DNA from: Ulota crispa
Lineage: Eukaryota; Streptophyta; Bryopsida; Orthotrichales; Orthotrichaceae
Assembly: GCA_963920765.1 (NCBI GenBank)
Contig: OY987247.1
Location: 9,148,471 to 9,212,470 of the forward strand
Length of the DNA stretch: 64,000 nt
Reading direction: 5' to 3'
The notes under the pieces were generated by a model, which was not told the origin of the DNA, did no database searches, and saw nothing but the letters and a program-made list of their open reading frames with translations. Shown here one piece after another: positions 1-12,150 of this stretch. Position 1 is the stretch's first letter. Each line of letters starts with the position of its first letter. The position numbers and the translations under genes are program-made.

Positions 1-253
1 CATGGTGCCCTCATGAAAATTGCAAGAAGGGCAGCTTGGGAGCTAACACCATGTTTCTGAATCTTATCACAATTTGGGTTACAAAAAGAAATGAATGCAT
101 CTCAAGAGGTAATTTTTTGTCTTCCATGATGGACCGTGTGTTTATGGTCACTTTTGAAAAAAAACCAGATGAAAAACAACTTTTTTTTAAATCACAAAAT
201 CTTTTTCTAGAGCCGGAGGACGTTTTTTGTCCTCCTTGACATTTAGGGGTTAA
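1..253. repeat. Family B TTAA element, right part (cut by window edge)
   Basis: Non-coding repeat whose right end reads GACATTTAGGGGTTAA. The same sequence, with the recognisable blocks GGTGCCCT and CTAACACCATG, recurs at 7.5-7.8 kb and 22.64-22.91 kb. It recurs in reverse at 10.64-10.93 kb and 23.63-23.90 kb. The left end lies outside the window. Confidence 0.7.
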
Positions 254-900
254 CCCCTCACCGCCAAAGTGGCCAAATCGGGCTTCTATGAATTTTATAT
301 AGGGATGCACAACCTTTCTACATGATTTTTTTAGTGATTATTTCTATTTTTAAACTCTTATTGAAGTCTAGTTTCAGCATTAGGAGTCTAATTTTGAAAA
401 TGAATTAAAGTGATTTGTCTATTCAAAATTCTGTGCAAGGGTGTCCATTGCAAATCTTCACTTTCTAGTGTTGAAAGCTCTTGGAAATGAGCTTCAAGTA
501 CAATAGAACTTGGAGAAAAAATCACATTAAAAATTCAATTTAAAAATTTGTAAAATAGATTTTGAGAAGCTGTAAATTGATTGGGGTTAAGCATGCTATA
601 CCTTACATACTCATATTTTTTTGGTACCCTCAATTTTAGGTTTGAGATGCAAAAAGAGGATTGAAAGGCTTCAAACCACTTTTGTAGTTTTAACACCCTC
701 ATGATCAAACATTATAGTCTTTCAATCCATAAATGATATTGTTGTGATTTCTTTTCCTATGTGATCTATAACATGTCTACTTTGAATTTGTACGGTTGCG
801 CTTTAGAGAAATTTGATAAGATTGATCAAAATGCCAAAATTTTTTCACTTTCAAGCAAATTCTAAGATACTCCAAACTACCATGGGCGGTGAGGGGTTAA
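250..900. repeat. Family C TTAA element
   Basis: Starts TTAACCCCTCACCGCC and ends GGCGGTGAGGGGTTAA, a 16 bp terminal inverted repeat that includes the TTAA. It abuts family B on the left and element A1 on the right, sharing one TTAA with each. No reading frame of note is visible inside. By TTAA target and CCC termini it fits a non-autonomous piggyBac-type element. Confidence 0.75.
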
Positions 901-1863
901 CCCCTAAAGGACCAAGGGTGTTTTTTGAGAAAAAATCTCAGAAATTGCCAACTTTTAGTGCATTGCCCAAAATTGAATTGAAAAACCATTTTTTTTTCAA
1001 TTTCAACCGTACAAAAGTGTGCAAAATGGATTAAATAATACGTACAAAAAAATTCAGCCCATTTGACCATGTGGATTGTAAGATTATAATGTTTGAAGTG
1101 AGAAAAACCACTTTTTTTAATTCCTTCAAAATAAGGTCAGCAGATTTTCACCCTTCGTAGAGTAAAATTTTTGCTCTACACAAATTTGAGCTTTTTGACC
1201 ATTCGCAAGTATATGATGTTAGGTTCACTCACAAAAAAATTCAAATGCAAAAATACCATCTAGCTTGTTCTAAATCATCTTCCAATGCAAAGAGGTTAAG
1301 CGACTTGGCAATACATTTGTCATTCTTTCATGATTTCTTGTGCAATAAAGAAGTCTTTTATTTGAAATCTGAATGACAAAAAATTAGGGACAAACATTTG
1401 AAACATATGAAAAAAGGTTTCAAGAGTTTTGGATTTATAGATTGAAAGTTAATAGGGCCTAAAGTTAGAGGAATTCTTTTTTTCTTGAAACTGCCCAAAC
1501 ATAGTTAACAAAGTTTGAGTCCCTTCAAAATGTGATGTGAGAGCTCAGTATTTTATTTTATTTTAAAACCATTGTACAACATGTTTTTTTAGTTACATAA
1601 TTGCCAAATTTCAAAAGTTGATGAGAGTTTTAGCATAAGATTCTCCAAAGATGCCCAAACTGCCCAAGCTGCCCAATTTCTTTTGGGTAACATAATTTTT
1701 GAACTAGGCATTTGATTGGGGAAAAAATACATTTCCACTTAGGGAATACTTATCTAAACCTTGTGTAACAATTTTGAGAAAATCAAATAAAAATTAACTC
1801 CATATGACCCTACCCAAATTTTCAAGTGGCTGTTGAACAGCCACTTGGTCCTTTAGGGGTTAA
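897..1863. repeat. Family A TTAA element (A1)
   Basis: Left end TTAACCCCTAAAGGACCAAG, right end CTTGGTCCTTTAGGGGTTAA: a perfect 20 bp terminal inverted repeat including TTAA. A short hairpin, GGCTGTTGAACAGCC, lies just inside the right end. Related elements lie at 32.26-33.20 kb and 46.01-46.93 kb. No transposase is visible. Confidence 0.85.
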
Positions 1864-2231
1864 GGCAGAGACAACTTAAAAACCAGATCAGCGAAAAGGC
1901 CCATCCTTTCTACTGAATTAGGTTGCATTAGTTTTTCATGGTCAATTTTTTGAAAAGTTAGAATAACGTCCTTCAGCTTAGGTTGCCCCGTACGCATTTT
2001 CTAGATATTTGTCGGGCACCCGGACCTGATGAGTAGAGTCACCCAAACGAGCCACCAGTGCTGGAAATGCACGTAACAGGAACCGACGTCGTGGTTCATA
2101 CTCAATGCAGTTCGCATTGTTTATGCAACGGAATCACCCAGCTGAATAGTTCACCTAAAATTTTCTAAGAGAGTATCATTAAAACTGAAATCAGGCGGTA
2201 TTAAAGTGTCAGCAGTGTCACGTAGTAATGG
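1864..2231. other. Unassigned spacer
   Basis: Between two TTAA elements. The part around 1980-2160 is richer in GC than its surroundings, but no gene, RNA or repeat is recognised. Confidence 0.4.
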
Positions 2232-3177
2232 TAAAAGGCCTAAAGGACCATTGTCCATTGGGGGATAAATGAGATTTTGGGCAGGTACTTATGGTCTCAA
2301 TTTCTGTCTTCATCTTCTGAAATTTTTTTTGAAGATAGGAAAATGCATTAGCTTCTGGGGAATATAATTTTTATTCCAATAAATGTCAAGGAGCAAAAAT
2401 TATGCCCAAATAAGTAAAAATTTGGGGGGTCCGGGCAACAAATGAAATTTTGCAAAAACTTGAATTTTTTGTTTAATATTTTTTTTCTCAAAGATTATAT
2501 CTTTGTTTAGATTTGAAGCTTTGATTCATTCCATTTGGACTAGTTATGAGAAAGTTATGTACAATCTTGTTTTTTGGGCAACTCAAGCATCTTCTTGAAA
2601 AAATAACTTATAAACTTCATTTTTGAATGCAAATTTAACATTTTTGCACAAAAAACTATTGGAGAGGGTGAAGATTTCTTGCTAGAACAATCTCACCATT
2701 GGGATTATTGTGTTTCAATTCCATTGCAAGGATGTTAACAATATAAGTTTTTGTTCAATCTCAAACCTTCTATTTAATTTAATGTTTTTTTTTAAGAATG
2801 AAAATTAAGTATTTTTTGTTTTGGTTTTTTTCCAAAAATTCTCAACTCAATTCCCCACCATAAAAAATAAACCTCAAAACTCCATAGTGCAAAAAATTTA
2901 AGTTAAAAAAGTTCAAAGTCAAACATTTTAGTTGTGCAACGTGCAAAAAAGCTTGTTTTCTACACTTTAAACACAAATATCTTGCAATCTATGCGGTCAA
3001 AGTTTTGAAGTTTTGGATGACACATTCTTATACAAGTCTAGTATAAGATCCTATGGTCAAATATGCAAAAAGACCAATTTCAAACTTTTTTACTCTTTGC
3101 CATAGAAGTGCTTTGCCATAGAAGTGGCAGTTGAGTGTCTTTTGACAAAATAAAGGCCATGGTCCTTTAGGGGTTAA
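2232..3177. repeat. Family A TTAA element (A0), left TTAA degraded
   Basis: The right end GGTCCTTTAGGGGTTAA is intact. The left end reads GGCCTAAAGGACCATTG and has lost the TTAACC. It is collinear with the element at 41.80-43.88 kb but lacks the 1.1 kb insert found there, so it serves as that insert's empty-site reference. Confidence 0.75.
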
Positions 3178-3720
3178 CTAAATTTAAGAATGAGTGAATT
3201 TCAACAAATATAGCCTGTATCATTGCTCTCATATACGGATGCAATAGCATATGTTCCTGATATTGAGGGAGAAAGTCAGGTTCAGAAAAAACGTCCCCAC
3301 ACAAACTCAAAGAGAGCATCAGCATTAAACAGTTACAATCCAATCCAGAAGTACAGCTCTGCGGTCTTACGTGCTCTCTATCTCGTTATTCAGGGTCAAA
3401 TCAAATAGTACTCACCTGCACTACAGAGATTTCTCATGGATACTATATCTTAAAATTGTGGTGTCGAAAAGAAAATGTCGTTCCTGATGACTAAAATGAC
3501 TATCTGCATGCTCCATCAGGAAAACAACAAAATACAGAGGGCTGTCGAAAGAATAAAGGAAACAGATAGACGAGGCAAACCGTACTGATACTAATCTTTA
3601 ACGTATGAAACGTAAAGCCAGGATCCCAAAGGATATCTACACATGCAGAATATTCCAAGAGAGAGGCACCTTAGATACAGCCAAGATACAAAATTTGTGG
3701 AGTAGCATCAAATAGCAATC
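3178..3720. other. 3' flank of the alpha-SNAP gene
   Basis: Probable 3' untranslated and downstream sequence of the minus-strand gene. No repeat end or other gene is seen. Confidence 0.4.
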
Positions 3721-6115
3721 TCACATAAGGTCTTCGTCGTCATTCTGTTCCTTATTCTTCAAAGCATTCTTTGCTCGCAGTAGCAAAGTGGTTTTCCACT
3801 GGTCCTGTAAGCACCACAATAAACGTCAGGAGATTGTACTCAATAAAATCAGACTCAAATATCTCTTCAAAGAAGTCGAATTGTTGTAAGATTGTAAAGC
3901 ATCGCGCTGCAGCTGTGATTGTTATGCAAATTCGCTAAGCACCTCGTAAACAGAGCCTGTGTTTGAACCATCATTTAGGAATTGGTAAGAATCTGTATAT
4001 GCTCACTCCTGCGTTACACAAATCTAAGTTGCCTGCAGTTGCCAGACTTTTATTCTGTGACTAAAATCTACGTGAGGCATATAAAATCCTAAATAACACT
4101 TAGAAATCACTTCACTTGGGTAGTCACTACAATCCATAAATTCATCATGCAAACGAGGCTTACCAGACGGCTCATGCTGTCAAATTCTTTCACGACATCA
4201 GTGAATTTTTCGGTTTCCACCTCAGAGATGGCAGTAGCTAAATCCTGCGAGAAGTTCAACAACAGTTCCGAATTAGCATCGAGGATTTCAAGAATGCAAT
4301 CTGAAATAATGTCTATTTCCAAGGGAAAATAAAAATTGAGGCACACACTAAATGTGAGTACTATTTTTCAAAAATGGCAGCAACCACATGCTCAAACATA
4401 TACCTGCAAAAATTTGAATTCTCTTGTGCCAGAAAATGAAGGATCCATGTCCTGCAGCAGGAGCAAGCGTCAACGGTACTTTCTTGTTAGGAATTCAAGA
4501 TAAAACTGATTAGGTTGATGAAATTGTTGTCAACTTTGACGAGGAATAATTTGGTGAAGAACCAACCTGATACGTTAGAAGGGCGTTCTCGATTTTAACG
4601 TCATCATTTAAACAGATCTGGCAAAGACCAGCATTCAAAAGGTATCCTTTTACACTATATTTCAGCAAGTTATTGTTCAGAGAATTCTTTGCCACCGCCT
4701 CGTAGATTTTGATTGCTCTGTCGTACCTGTCACGACACCCATGAATGTTCACAAACAAGTCACAGGCAAAGACAAACTACAATTGTACAACACCTTGTTT
4801 CTTACATTTCGTATCGCCCTTCCAAAAGAGCAGAATTTGCATACGATACAGGAATTATTCAAAATAAATTCCAGCCAAACCTGATTTGAATGAATCTTGA
4901 CATTGTGCAATGAATAACATCCGGGTAAGCACAAAAAAATATGAAAAAAAGAGAGAACATACTGTTCCATTTGTGCAGCATACTGTGCAACTTTGAGCTT
5001 GCACTGGTTGCTAGTACTTTCAACATTCTCTCCGGAGTAGCGATCGGCTGCCTTGTCATAGTATTCCATAGCCTTCAGATAATCCTCCTCCTTCTCGTAT
5101 AAGTCAGCAATGTCCTAAACGCATACAACCATACCATCAGCAACTTGCGAGACTGGGACCTAAGACCTAAGAAACCCGACGACGTACGGATTCAGACCGG
5201 CAGGTAACTAAACGTTTACAGGAAATGATGCAAAATTTATCGTATAGTATAAGAATTTAATCTACCTGACTAACAACACAAGGTTATAACACTCCCAACA
5301 TATGTGCTAGAAATTTTAATAACTAACATGTAATTAGGTCTATTAGCTAACCCAGCGCTCCCGTCGTCCTTTACAAACAACATTCAGAATAGGTCAAGTG
5401 GAAATAATTAGTACCTTGTAATGCTTAGCTGCCATTGAAAGTCGCCCAATATCTTCGAACATTTGAATCGCCATGTTCAGCATCCTGACAGCCTCTGTAT
5501 TCCAGAAAACCAAACTCAAGTCAGGTGATGCACACGAGCTATCAGTGCATCCATCCTAGAACTAAAACAAGTAATCACAAACCTCAAAGGCCTTACCATG
5601 GATATCCGGCTTCTTCTTGTACGCATTCGCGGCATCAACATAAGCCGCAGCTGCTTCATGCTTGCTGTCCAACTGCAATCCAGAATAACCGCAAGCGTGA
5701 TAAAGTTTTCAAATACCTAAATCATTCAAAATTCAAACTAAAACACTCCTTAAAAAATATATATTTCTATGCAAGCAAGTCGTCCATACCTTCAATTGAC
5801 AGTTCGCCAGCTTAATATACACATTAGCCGCCTCGTCCCCTGGCACATGTCACAAACTCCTCAATAAAACCAATACGCATCCCTCTCCAAAACCTAGAAA
5901 CCACTGTTCACACCGCCATCCCAAATCCGAACTGCAAAACATCCACAAACCTCAAACTCACAGGCTTTAGCAAGCTTGTAAGCGTTCCCAGCCTTCTCAA
6001 ACAAATCGGCAGCGTCCTCGTACTTGTGAGAACTCCCGAACATCCCCCAGCCCCCGAGCTTCTTCTCCGCCTTCTTCTCATAGTCCACTCCCTTCGCTCG
6101 GTTGTTTGATTCCAT
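3721..6115 (-). CDS. ASNAP: Alpha-soluble NSF attachment protein (alpha-SNAP)
   Basis: Cytosolic adaptor that binds SNARE complexes and recruits and activates the ATPase NSF for disassembly after membrane fusion. Nine exons, high to low: 5962-6115, 5790-5839, 5597-5672, 5415-5494, 4963-5114, 4567-4726, 4404-4451, 4164-4244, 3721-3804. All introns are GT..AG and phases match, giving 885 bp and 294 aa (plant SNAPs are about 290). The start ATG at 6113-6115 precedes the family N-terminus with its membrane-contact loop (GGWGMFG). The all-helical TPR-like repeats fill the protein, with the conserved stretches [14 protein letters not shown] and [12 protein letters not shown]. The C-terminus ends DDEDLM, keeping the penultimate leucine that in the family stimulates NSF. 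Nothing suggests decay. Exon borders were read by eye from homology. Confidence 0.95.
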
Positions 6116-6513
6116 GTCTGCGGCCGGTTCTTCGCAGCCGCTGTGCGATCTTCTTTGCTTCTGCGTCCACTGTAAAACTGAGCAAAACAACGATCTAGTA
6201 ACGAACTGAATGCGAGAGATGTGTTCGACCGCGCAGCACAGAACGCAGAACGCGGAGGGCGATGAAGGAGAAAATCGTCGCGAATCTGCGATGAAGTGCC
6301 TTTGCCCAAAGAGGTACGCAAAGAAGAGGGGGAACCGAGTCCTTCAGGGCTTGAAGCCCACGGTCGTGACGCCCACGGTCCTGAAGCTCACGGTCATGGA
6401 GTACCGTGCTTCGCAAGGATGACGTGTAAGAGGCCGTGTCCGGGAGTTTCGAAGCTCTCCGAGTGGACCATTTGAATGACACAAACAATTTTCGTTTAAG
6501 TTTAGCTAAGTTT
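6116..6513 (-). promoter_or_regulatory. 5' UTR and promoter region of alpha-SNAP
   Basis: GC-richer than the surrounding intergenic DNA, directly upstream of the alpha-SNAP start codon, so it probably holds the 5' UTR and core promoter. No TATA box was assigned with confidence. Confidence 0.4.
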
Positions 6514-6688
6514 CATAGCTTAGTTAATGGTATATGATACCATTGTATTAAGTTCAAGTCATATTGTTATGTTTTATCTTAAGAAGTAAAACCTTCAACA
6601 AAAAAAAACATTCTAATGTAGTGTAGATAACCAAGTTTGAATTCGATTTTATTTTTATTTTTATTGAAGCGTTTGAGCAAAATCTCCA
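6514..6688. repeat. Tandem-duplicated flank, copy 1
   Basis: Begins TAGCTTAGTTAATGG and is nearly identical to 7797-7969. Both copies lead straight into a family A fold-back element, so the duplication spans at least the flank, the element and the following family B segment. Confidence 0.85.
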
Positions 6689-7418
6689 TTAATCCCTAAA
6701 GGACCACTTGTCCCTACGGGGACAAATGGGATTTTGGGCATGTACTTATGGCTATACTACTTTGTGTAATTTTTTGAAACTTTTATGAAAGATGAGGAAT
6801 TGAAAGATCTCTGTGGGCATCTAAATTTTTTCCTCATTTTGACATTTATTGAAGAAGTTTAGAATGAATTTATGAGAACTTTTGTTTGGCGGGCAGCCCA
6901 AAAACTTCTTTAAAAATTGTATTTTTTGAAAATAAAAAATTGAAGTTAGATCTTTTGACTTATGTATATGTGAGAAGCTTTGAATCATTCAATTCTAATT
7001 GATGAGATGAAAGTTATGAGAAGTTTTAGTGTGCATATAGGCATATTTTTGAGATTTTCCACACCTACCCGCACACTAAAACTTCTCATAACTTTCATCT
7101 CATCAATTAGAATTGAATGATTCAAAGCTTCCCACATATATACATAAGTAAAAAGAAGTAACTTCAAATTTTTATTTTCAAAAAATGCGATTTTTAAAGA
7201 CGTTTTTGGGCTGCCCATCGAACAAAAAGTGTCATAAATTCATTTTAAACTTCTTCAATAAATGTCAAAATGAGGAAAAAATTAGATGCCCACATAGATT
7301 TTTGAATTCCCCATCTTCCATAAAAGTCTCAAAAGATTTCACAAAATAGTATAGCCATAAGTACATGCCCGAAATCCCATTTGTCCCCCATAGGGACAAG
7401 TGGTCCATTAGGGGTTAA
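6689..7418. repeat. Family A long fold-back element (A4, copy 1)
   Basis: Left end TTAATCCCTAAAGGACC, right end GGTCCATTAGGGGTTAA. Arms of roughly 330-350 bp are inverted repeats separated by a short non-palindromic centre near 7033-7072. A small hairpin, TTGTCCCTACGGGGACAA, sits just inside the left end. The element is closely related to 7970-8698. Confidence 0.9.
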
Positions 7419-7796
7419 AAGACCGTTGGGTGGCCGTGGCCTGCCCATACTGTAGGTTCAACAATACTTATACTGTATCTGCAACAGTGTTTTGGTTGAT
7501 GGGCACCAATAGTATTGCTTCTAAAAATTTCAAAAGTCAGTAGTGCATGCCGACCTCATGAATATTGCAACAAAGGCAACTTGGGACCTAACACCTTAAT
7601 TTTGAATTTTCTCACAATTTGGATTACCTAAAAATATGAGCATATTTGATAAGATGGTTTTTGCCTTCAATGATGAATCATGTGTTTATGATTACTTTGG
7701 AAAAAAAAGCAAATGAAAATCAACTTTTTTTTGTTGTACATAATTTCATTTCAGGGCCAAAGGACGATAATTGTCCTCATGGGGTTTAGGGGTTAA
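7415..7796. repeat. Family B segment (B2)
   Basis: The right half matches 1-253 (CTCATGAATATTGCAA and ACCTAACACC blocks) and ends GGGGTTTAGGGGTTAA. The left boundary is less clear and may simply be the shared TTAA of the preceding element. Confidence 0.6.
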
Positions 7797-7969
7797 TAGC
7801 TTAGTTAATGGTATATGATACCATTGTATTAAGTTCAAGTCATATTGTTATTTTTCATCTTAAGAAGTAAAACCTTCAACAAAAAAAAACATTCTAATGT
7901 TATGTAAATAACCAAGTTTGGACTCAATTTTTCTTTTTGTTTTATTGATGCGTTTGAGCAAAATCTTCA
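7797..7969. repeat. Tandem-duplicated flank, copy 2
   Basis: Second copy of 6514-6688 with scattered substitutions. It joins the TTAA of the preceding family B segment directly. Confidence 0.85.
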
Positions 7970-8698
7970 TTAATCCCTAAAGGACCACTTGTCCCTACGG
8001 GGACAAATGGGATTTTGGGCATGTACTTATGGCTATACTACTTTGTGTAATTTTTTGAAACTTTTATGAAAGATGAGGAATTGAAAGATCTCTGTGGGCA
8101 TCTAAATTTTTTCCTCATTTTGACATTTATTGAAGAAGTTTAAAATGAATTTATGAGAACTTGTTTGGCGGGCAGCCCAAAAACTTCTTTAAAAATTGTA
8201 TTTTTTGAAAATAAAAATTTGAAGTTACTTCTTTTTACTTATGTATATATGTGGGAAGCTTTGAATCATTCAATTCTAATTGATGAGATGAAAGTTATGA
8301 GAAGTTTTAGTGTGCGGGTAGGTGTGGAAAATCTCAAAAATATGCCTATATGCACACTAAAACTTCTCATAACTTTCATCTCATCAATTAGAATTGAATG
8401 ATTCAAAGCTTCCCACATATATACATAAGTAAAAGATCTAACTTCAATTTTTTATTTTCAAAAAATACAATTTTTAAAGAAGTTTTTGGGCTGCCCGCCA
8501 AACAAAAGTTCTCATAAATTCATTCTAAACTTCTTCAATAAATGTCAAAATGAGGAAAAAATTTAGATGCCCACAGAGATCTTTCAATTCCTCATCTTTC
8601 ATAAAAGTTTCAAAAAATTACACAAAGTAGTATAGCCATAGGTACATGCCCGATATCCCATTTGTCCCCGTAGGGACAAGTGGTCCTTTAGGGGTTAA
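7970..8698. repeat. Family A long fold-back element (A4, copy 2, inverted core)
   Basis: Left end TTAATCCCTAAAGGACC and right end GGTCCTTTAGGGGTTAA. The outer left part matches copy 1 in the same direction. The centre near 8315-8352 and the inner arms match copy 1 only as reverse complement. See the finding on the flipped core. Confidence 0.9.
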
Positions 8699-8768
8699 GA
8701 AGTTTTGTAACTATGGGATCTACTCAACTTACACACTCCTAAAAGAAATATGAAAACCAATATTTTAT

Positions 8769-9200
8769 GGGGAAATTACAAATAGGGGCATGAAAACGTA
8801 AAATATTACAAATAAGGGCGCACTTTCAAAATAATTACAAATAGGGGCACAATTTCAAAAAAAGTTGTAATTTTTTGTAATTTTTTTTTGGTTTGGACAA
8901 GGTTGACTTAGATACATCACATCAAATGTTAGCTAACTTTCAAAAAACTTAAAGGTCTCTCCAAATCAGGCCTAAATAAAGAAATTTTAGTATAGGAAAT
9001 GGCAATTTTTGAAGACTTTTAGTTTTTTTGGAAGTTAGATAACATTTAATGTGATGTTTTTAAGTCAACCAATGTCCAAACCAAAAAAATTACAAAAAGT
9101 ACAACTTTTCTTGAAATTGTGCCCCTATTTATAATTATTTTGAAAGTGTGCCCCTATTTGTAATATTTTACATTTTCATGCCCCTATTTGTAAATTCCCC
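8769..9200. repeat. Fold-back MITE S, Mutator-like
   Basis: Termini GGGGAAATTACAAATAGGGG and the inverse, with subterminal direct repeats of the ACAAATAGGGGCA type. It is flanked by a perfect 9 bp direct repeat ATATTTTAT at 8760-8768 and 9201-9209. A 9 bp duplication is typical of Mutator-like elements. Non-coding. Confidence 0.8.
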
Positions 9201-9209
9201 ATATTTTAT

Positions 9210-10209
9210 TGTAGCTTGAAGCTGTCTACCTTCCTGTCTTTTAAATACAAAATGATTGAGAAATTTGTTGTACGTTATGATATTATCTATATAATAAATG
9301 AATAGGCGGGGTTGCACTCAATAGTTCCATAGGTGAGGAGGACAATTTCACAAAGTCCATCTTTAATTCCACTTAAAAGTAGAGTAGAGTTCAACTTTAA
9401 ATAAAGTTATAAATGGAATAAAGTAAAATTTGAGGGGCACGGGGATAGAGGAGCATGGAGATAGGGGGCACAAGGATACGTGTGGGGGGCACAATCCCAT
9501 AGGTACGACAAGTAATATACTAGTTCACTATAATAATATACCCTAGATTCTTGCACTAACCAGAACAAAGTTTTGTATTGTGGGACAAGCGTGAGCAACT
9601 TTAATCATTCTTTAGAACATGTGTTGCCATTGATGGCACATGCCCTTCTCCTCTCCTACTCACTTTATTCCATCTAAGGATCTTTTTATGCATAATTTTT
9701 CTAGAATCTTACCTCATTTTGACACCAATTTATTTATTTTAGAATTTGATTGGGTAAAAGCTGGATAAAATCACCAAATCCTTCTCAAAAAATTATCCAC
9801 ATTGTCATCTTTTGGATGAGAGTTATTAATATAATGTAAGGAATATGCATGCCTCAATGATTCTATCAAAATTTTACTTATGTGTATGCATGCTACACAA
9901 GTAGTTTCATTTAGTGCCTTGTTTTAAATAGTGCAAAATCTCTTCACACTAATTTGGGCGAATCTAACATAATTACTATGAAAATATGACATGCCTCCCT
10001 TTTTCTAATTTCCAAATTAACAGGGTTTTTGAAACAACTCATTACTATCCCTCAAGTAGAAACGTGGTAACAAAACCTCAGTGTAATTGCATTACCTTTC
10101 ACTCATTCTTTAAGTGAGCTATTGTATGTGCTGCAAAACTTTTTCAAAATTTTGGCTAATATAATCATACTATTTAAAGTAACATACTATTACTACAATC
10201 CACAATATA
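9210..10209. other. AT-rich spacer without recognised gene
   Basis: No convincing exon, RNA gene or paired repeat end is seen. Confidence 0.4.
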
Positions 10210-10600
10210 GGAAATTGACATGTGTATCACACCCTTTGGACTATTCTATCACACCTACTATATATGGTCAATATTCATGAATTACAATAGATGTATACCA
10301 TGAGCAAAAAAATCACTAAGTTAGTGGCAACTTCAACTTTTTTTAAGCCATAGATCCTAACTCACAATATTAATTCAAAAATCCAAATAAAACTTAGTAT
10401 AATTCAATAAATAATTGATACCACAAGCAAGATTTGTAGCTAAAAAACAAAGTTGAAGTTGCAACTTCTATGTGCTCCTGCATCTTCAATTTAGTGATGT
10501 TTTGCTTGGGGTTTAAACCTACTATAATATCATAAGTATTGATCATATGTAGTAGGTGTAGTAGAATAGTCAAAAGGGTGTAGTACAAATACCAATTCCC
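10210..10600. repeat. Fold-back MITE W1
   Basis: Termini GGAAATTGACATG and CCAATTCCC in inverse orientation. Inverted blocks such as CACACCTACTATATATGGTC repeat near both ends. Flanked by ACAATATA at 10202-10209 and 10601-10608, an 8 bp target duplication. Related to 29.21-29.65 kb. Confidence 0.75.
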
Positions 10601-10642
10601 ACAATATATTGTATTAAGCTATTTTAATGTAAAATTGCTTTA

Positions 10643-10930
10643 TTAACCCTTAAATGCCATTGCGGACATTTTTGTCTAATGGTTGACAATAAGACAACAC
10701 ATAGGATGAAAAAACAGTTTTTTTCCATCTAATTTATAAAAAGAACATAGAAACAATGTTCATTATGGAAGGCAAAAAATAACGTCATTGAATGCACTCA
10801 TATTTTGAGATAACCCAAAGTGTGAGAAGATTCATAAAGACAGTGTTAGGCCCATGGTACTCTTCTTGCAATTTCAAGAGAACAACATGCCGCAATGTTG
10901 ACTTATACAACTTTTAGAAACAATATTAGA
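10643..10930. repeat. Family B TTAA element, left half (B4)
   Basis: Starts TTAACCCTTAAATGCC and then matches the reverse complement of 1-253 and 22.64-22.91 kb, including the block ending near ACATGCCGCAATGTTGAC. The right end was not found, so the element is partial or diverged. Confidence 0.6.
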
Positions 10931-12150
10931 ATGTGTGAGCTTTTGGCACACTACTATAATGCCATTGTAGCGAGCAACCACGGTAACCAACCCAACAATT
11001 AACGGTTAATGTGCCTTACAAATTAATTTAGTTCTTGAACTATTGCAAGTTAGCAATATTAGTGTGAGGTGCAGGATTATGTACATGTACATCTGCTATC
11101 TGATTGGTTGAGAGAGTGTTGGGGTGCAACTACCAGTGACCTATTGTTAATGTCTAGTGAAAGAGCTCAATCTAATTAGTTAAAAAAGAGTGTTGTGATA
11201 TAACTTCCAATGATTTGTCATACTTTATTGTTAACCACCACATGAGAGAGGAGTACATGTGTAAACTAGTTTACACTAAGTCCTCTCAGCAAAGGACCAA
11301 TAAGGGAGAGAAGGATACATGCGTAAAGTGGTCTACACTAAGTCCTAATAGCAAAGGACCAATGGAGGAGAGAAGAATACATGCATAAAATGGTTTATAC
11401 TAAGACTTTACTTTGAATCAAGTTGTTGTCTCAGTTGGTACAACATGTACCTAAACTAATTTGAAATAAATTGTATACCATACCTTACTAGCAGGTTTGG
11501 CACTTGCCTGTCGAATAATTATTTAAAGTGCCAAAACTTGATTAGGCAACTCAAAAAAAAGTTTTAAAAAACTAGTTATTTTCAAAAAATAAATAAATAC
11601 ATCTAGGCATTCATTCAAGTCAAATATTACAAATGAGGTAGTTAGCTATTGTATCAAATTGATATGATCAATACTTTGAGATGATCTTCATTTTAGAATT
11701 CATTGATAAGATGGCATTCATGAAAAAAATGGTTGTTGCTAATTTCTCATGTTGCCTTAATGCTTATTGTATTTATGAACTAACTTTGGCTTGCATTTTT
11801 GTATGAAAATTCTTTATTTATGTGAGGTTGTGTTTCAATAATATGAAAATTATTTAGCAAATAATTCTACAATGAAAATTTAGAAAAGTTGACAAAAATG
11901 AGTTGGAAGTATGTCTGTTGCTTGATTTTGCAACTTTGAGCTCAAATTTTATATTGTGATCTATGTGTAAGTCAATGTAGTTACAAAACTTATTTAATAG
12001 TGTTTTGATTCTTATTTTAACACCTTTTTGTATGATTTCTTTTTTTTCAGCACTATTTAGAAATCATTTTCCAAATGGTAAAAGAAGAATTAATTTTTGC
12101 CGAAGCTGCTAGTAAGGTACTGTAGTGTGAGACTGTGAGTGACGCTCGAC
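10931..12150. other. AT-rich spacer
   Basis: Contains a weak direct repeat around 11270-11400 (blocks like AGCAAAGGACCAAT with flanking ACTAAGTCCT). No gene was recognised. Confidence 0.4.

Noticed and set aside
6985..8401. Matching open frames of 77 and 82 codons on opposite strands
   Set aside because: They fall in the fold-back arms of the duplicated family A element and reflect its flipped core. There is no sign of a real gene.
11425..11470. SINE-like text (GTCTCAGTTGGTACAACATG)
   Set aside because: Resembles a pol III A-box region, but no B box or boundaries could be set.
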